Shown: positions 6,035 to 7,355 of the stretch, piece after piece
Numbering within the stretch: position 1 is the first letter of the stretch
Layout of the letters: every line of letters starts with the position of its first letter
NCBI GenBank assembly: GCA_905213905.1
Contig: CAJMKD010000063.1
Span: forward strand, 1-7,355
DNA: 7,355 nt
Direction of reading: 5' to 3'
DNA from: an uncultured Sutterella sp.
GTDB lineage: Bacteria; Pseudomonadota; Gammaproteobacteria; Burkholderiales; Burkholderiaceae_F
Notes under the pieces: model-generated
Told to the model about the DNA's origin: nothing
Database searches by the model: none
What the model saw: only the letters and a program-made list of their open reading frames with translations
Position numbers and translations under genes: made by a program

Positions 6035-6824
6035 CCGAGACTCCTTGCGGCGCATCGGCCGCGGCGGGGTGCGGTTGGCGGGGTCCGTTGGGGGCGGTGC
6101 GCGGCGGGCGGTCTTCGCCTGCCGATGTGGTTTTCGCAGCGCCGTTTTCAGCCTTCTTTCCTTCGCCCGCGAAGGCGTTGAGGAGGCCGCGCCTCGAGAC
6201 GCGGCGCTCAAAGAAGGGCTCGCGCTCTTCAGCCGGCTCTTCCGCTTCGGGCTTCTTGGGCGTGAGGGACGGCATCGCCTCAATGTTCTTGGGCGGCGCA
6301 ATCTTGATCGGAATCACGCGGCGCAACTGCCCGTCCGCTGTGGGCGGCACCCAGGCGACGGCATCTTCATCGTCGTCGGGGAAGTTCTGCGCGCGCAGCA
6401 TTTCCTCAAAGGCGAAGTTCGCAATGAGCTCCGCCGTTTCCTGGTCGCCCACATCGAGCACGGGGCTCTTGAGCGAGAGCGCCAAGTAGCGGCCGAGAAC
6501 GTCGTCCTCGATCGCAACGAAAGGAAAATCGCCCGCTGGGAGCTCGAGCGTTCGGATTTGACCCGCCGGCACGTCGGACCAGGCGTCCTTCGCGCCGCAG
6601 GCGTACACAGCGAGAATCGCCCAGGGCGTCGCTACGGTGCCGAACCAGTCGTTCTGCCAGCGGCGGAAGCGGACGGCCTTCACGTGCAGCTTCGGATTCA
6701 TGATCGGCAGCCCCTTCATGCGGCGGGCTTCTATTTCACGAAAGCCGGCTTCAAAAAAGTCGGCGGGCGACTGCGTAAAGACGCGAAGTTTTTTCCGGGC
6801 TTCCTTGGCGTAACCTGCGTCCAT
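6027..6824 (-). CDS. hupJ: HupJ/HoxT, HybE-family [NiFe]-hydrogenase assembly chaperone with long C-terminal extension
   Basis: The product is 265 residues from ATG 6824, with AGGAG 10 nt upstream. A TTG at 6884 would add 20 residues but has no ribosome binding site. The HybE family helps assemble Tat-exported hydrogenases, acting on the large or small subunit before export. Family features seen: GLPIMNPKLHVKAVRFRRWQ (38-57), WFGTVATPW (60-68), LELPAGDFPFV (93-103), LGRYLALSLKSPVLDVGDQETAE (110-132). From about residue 150 the protein continues for over 100 residues as a Pro/Glu/Lys/Ala-rich, probably disordered tail containing VSRRGLLNAF; the family is usually about 150-190 residues. It is the first gene of its run in this window: over 400 nt upstream hold no clear gene. 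It overlaps hupK by 8 nt. Confidence 0.88.
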   Translation of the reverse strand: MDAGYAKEARKKLRVFTQSPADFFEAGFREIEARRMKGLPIMNPKLHVKAVRFRRWQNDWFGTVATPWAILAVYACGAKDAWSDVPAGQIRTLELPAGDFPFVAIEDDVLGRYLALSLKSPVLDVGDQETAELIANFAFEEMLRAQNFPDDDEDAVAWVPPTADGQLRRVIPIKIAPPKNIEAMPSLTPKKPEAEEPAEEREPFFERRVSRRGLLNAFAGEGKKAENGAAKTTSAGEDRPPRTAPNGPRQPHPAAADAPQGVSDD

Positions 6825-7280
6825 TCGTGCGGCGCTCCTGCAAAGATGGATCTGAAGGAAGGGTCGGGCATTCAATGCACACAAACCCTATGATCTCTGC
6901 AAGTATAGGAACGGCAACCCGCGCCGGAAATCGGCCGAAAGACGAGGAACGTTCATCATTTGGTAGATACGCCGATTTCGGCAGAGCGCAGGCCGAAGGC
7001 GCTTTTCGTTGCGATTCAAAACGAAAATCCTGACGCGTCTTCGGAGACAATATTTGCACTCGCGTGGAAAGTTGGTGTTTAGCGCGGAAAGAAAGACGTC
7101 ACAGGCGCTTCGGCGAGGGGGCGCTCCACCTTATATGCCGATCCGTGCGTCGTTCCTTTGCAACAGTCGGGTTCTTTGCGAGGGGTGTCTGATGTGAGCA
7201 TCGCACCCTCCCAACGATGATGAAAACTGCGATAGAATCCGCTTTGCCTTATTTGTAAACATAAGATGTATTAGGGTTAA
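6825..7280. other. Region without a convincing gene upstream of hupJ
   Basis: This 456-nt stretch has only short open frames without family features or good ribosome binding sites. It holds the candidate hupJ promoter (6902-6944), a spaced inverted repeat GAAATCGGC/GCCGATTTC (6927-6935 and 6971-6979), a short hairpin GTCT-TCGG-AGAC (7037-7048) and a partial copy of the 17-mer (GAAAGACG at 7091-7098). From about 7225 the DNA becomes AT-richer, with an imperfect 18-bp palindrome CTTATTTGTAAACATAAG (7248-7265) and a weak + strand promoter-like pair TTGCCT-N17-TGTATT (about 7244-7272), which could serve a divergent gene lost beyond the contig end. Confidence 0.5.
6902..6944 (-). promoter_or_regulatory. 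Candidate hupJ promoter with 17-mer shared with the hypB upstream region
   Basis: The + strand AAATCGGCCGAAAGACG (6928-6944) is the near-identical partner of 1922-1938. On the minus strand, 20 nt further, lies TATACT (6907-6902; 5 of 6 match to the -10 consensus). A poor -35-like TTTCCG overlaps the end of the 17-mer, as expected for a promoter needing an activator bound around -41. The leader to ATG 6824 would be about 70 nt. The GG-N10-GC signature of sigma-54 promoters was sought and not found here. Inference from position and repetition only. Confidence 0.4.

Positions 7281-7355
<75 letters not shown>

Noticed and set aside
6035..6301. N-terminal extension of hupK to 6301
   Set aside because: It would overlap hupJ in another frame; the extension is Arg/Pro/Ser-rich and ATG 6034 has a good ribosome binding site.
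5757..6893. Long + strand open frame of 378 codons, and another at 5213-6181
   Set aside because: Both are antisense to hupK and hupJ, are Arg/Ala/Gly-rich and show no recognisable motif.
6912..6930. Sigma-54 promoter before hupJ
   Set aside because: A GGCGCGGGTTGC stretch looks similar at first, but the GG to GC spacing is 8 rather than 10.
6984..7006. Terminator-like AGCGC...GCGCTTTT on the + strand
   Set aside because: The stem is only 5 bp and there is no + strand gene for it to terminate.
6751..7059. Minus-strand 102-codon open frame upstream of hupJ
   Set aside because: It overlaps the 5' end of hupJ, has no domain-like pattern and no convincing ribosome binding site.

Overview
The window is a GC-rich stretch of a Pseudomonadota genome. 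It carries the accessory (maturation) part of a [NiFe]-hydrogenase locus, and a run of 75 G at the right edge looks like the end of a draft contig. The gene order hupJ-hupK-hypA-hypB-hypF matches the order known from rhizobial hup and Ralstonia hox membrane-bound uptake hydrogenase loci (hupJ-hupK-hypA-hypB-hypF, equivalent to hoxT-hoxV-hypA1-hypB1-hypF1). A betaproteobacterium, perhaps of the Burkholderiales, is a reasonable guess, but the sequence alone does not fix the genus.

Layout from right to left, which is the transcription direction of most genes. Positions 7281-7355 are poly-G. Positions 6825-7280 hold no convincing gene and contain the probable control region of hupJ. hupJ (HybE/HoxT-type assembly chaperone, 6824-6027) overlaps hupK (HoxV-type large-subunit-like scaffold, 6034-4700) by 8 nt. 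A 95-nt gap leads to hypA (4604-4215). The run is then broken by two genes that do not belong to the usual hydrogenase set: a LysR-family regulator on the + strand (3216-4106) and, divergent from it, an exported class B3-like metallo-beta-lactamase-fold hydrolase (2971-1973). The hydrogenase series resumes with hypB (1851-985) and hypF (836 to the left edge, truncated). hypC, hypD, hypE and the hydrogenase structural genes are not in the window.

How the genes work together, from family knowledge. HypF (with HypE, not seen) makes the cyanide ligands of the Fe(CN)2CO unit. HupK/HoxV is thought to be a scaffold on which that unit is assembled. HypA and HypB insert nickel; this HypB has both an N-terminal CxxCGC site and a long His-rich stretch. 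HupJ belongs to a chaperone family acting on Tat-exported hydrogenases. The LysR/hydrolase pair has no known role in this pathway and looks like an insertion between hypA and hypB.

Non-coding signals worth following: (i) a 17-mer with one mismatch lies upstream of both hupJ and hypB, each time 19-20 nt before a -10-like hexamer, suggesting common control of the two parts of the split locus; (ii) the hypB-hypF spacer can form two tandem GC-rich hairpins or one exclusive alternative hairpin, an attenuator-like arrangement; (iii) a perfect 10-bp inverted repeat lies just before the ribosome binding site of the LysR gene.
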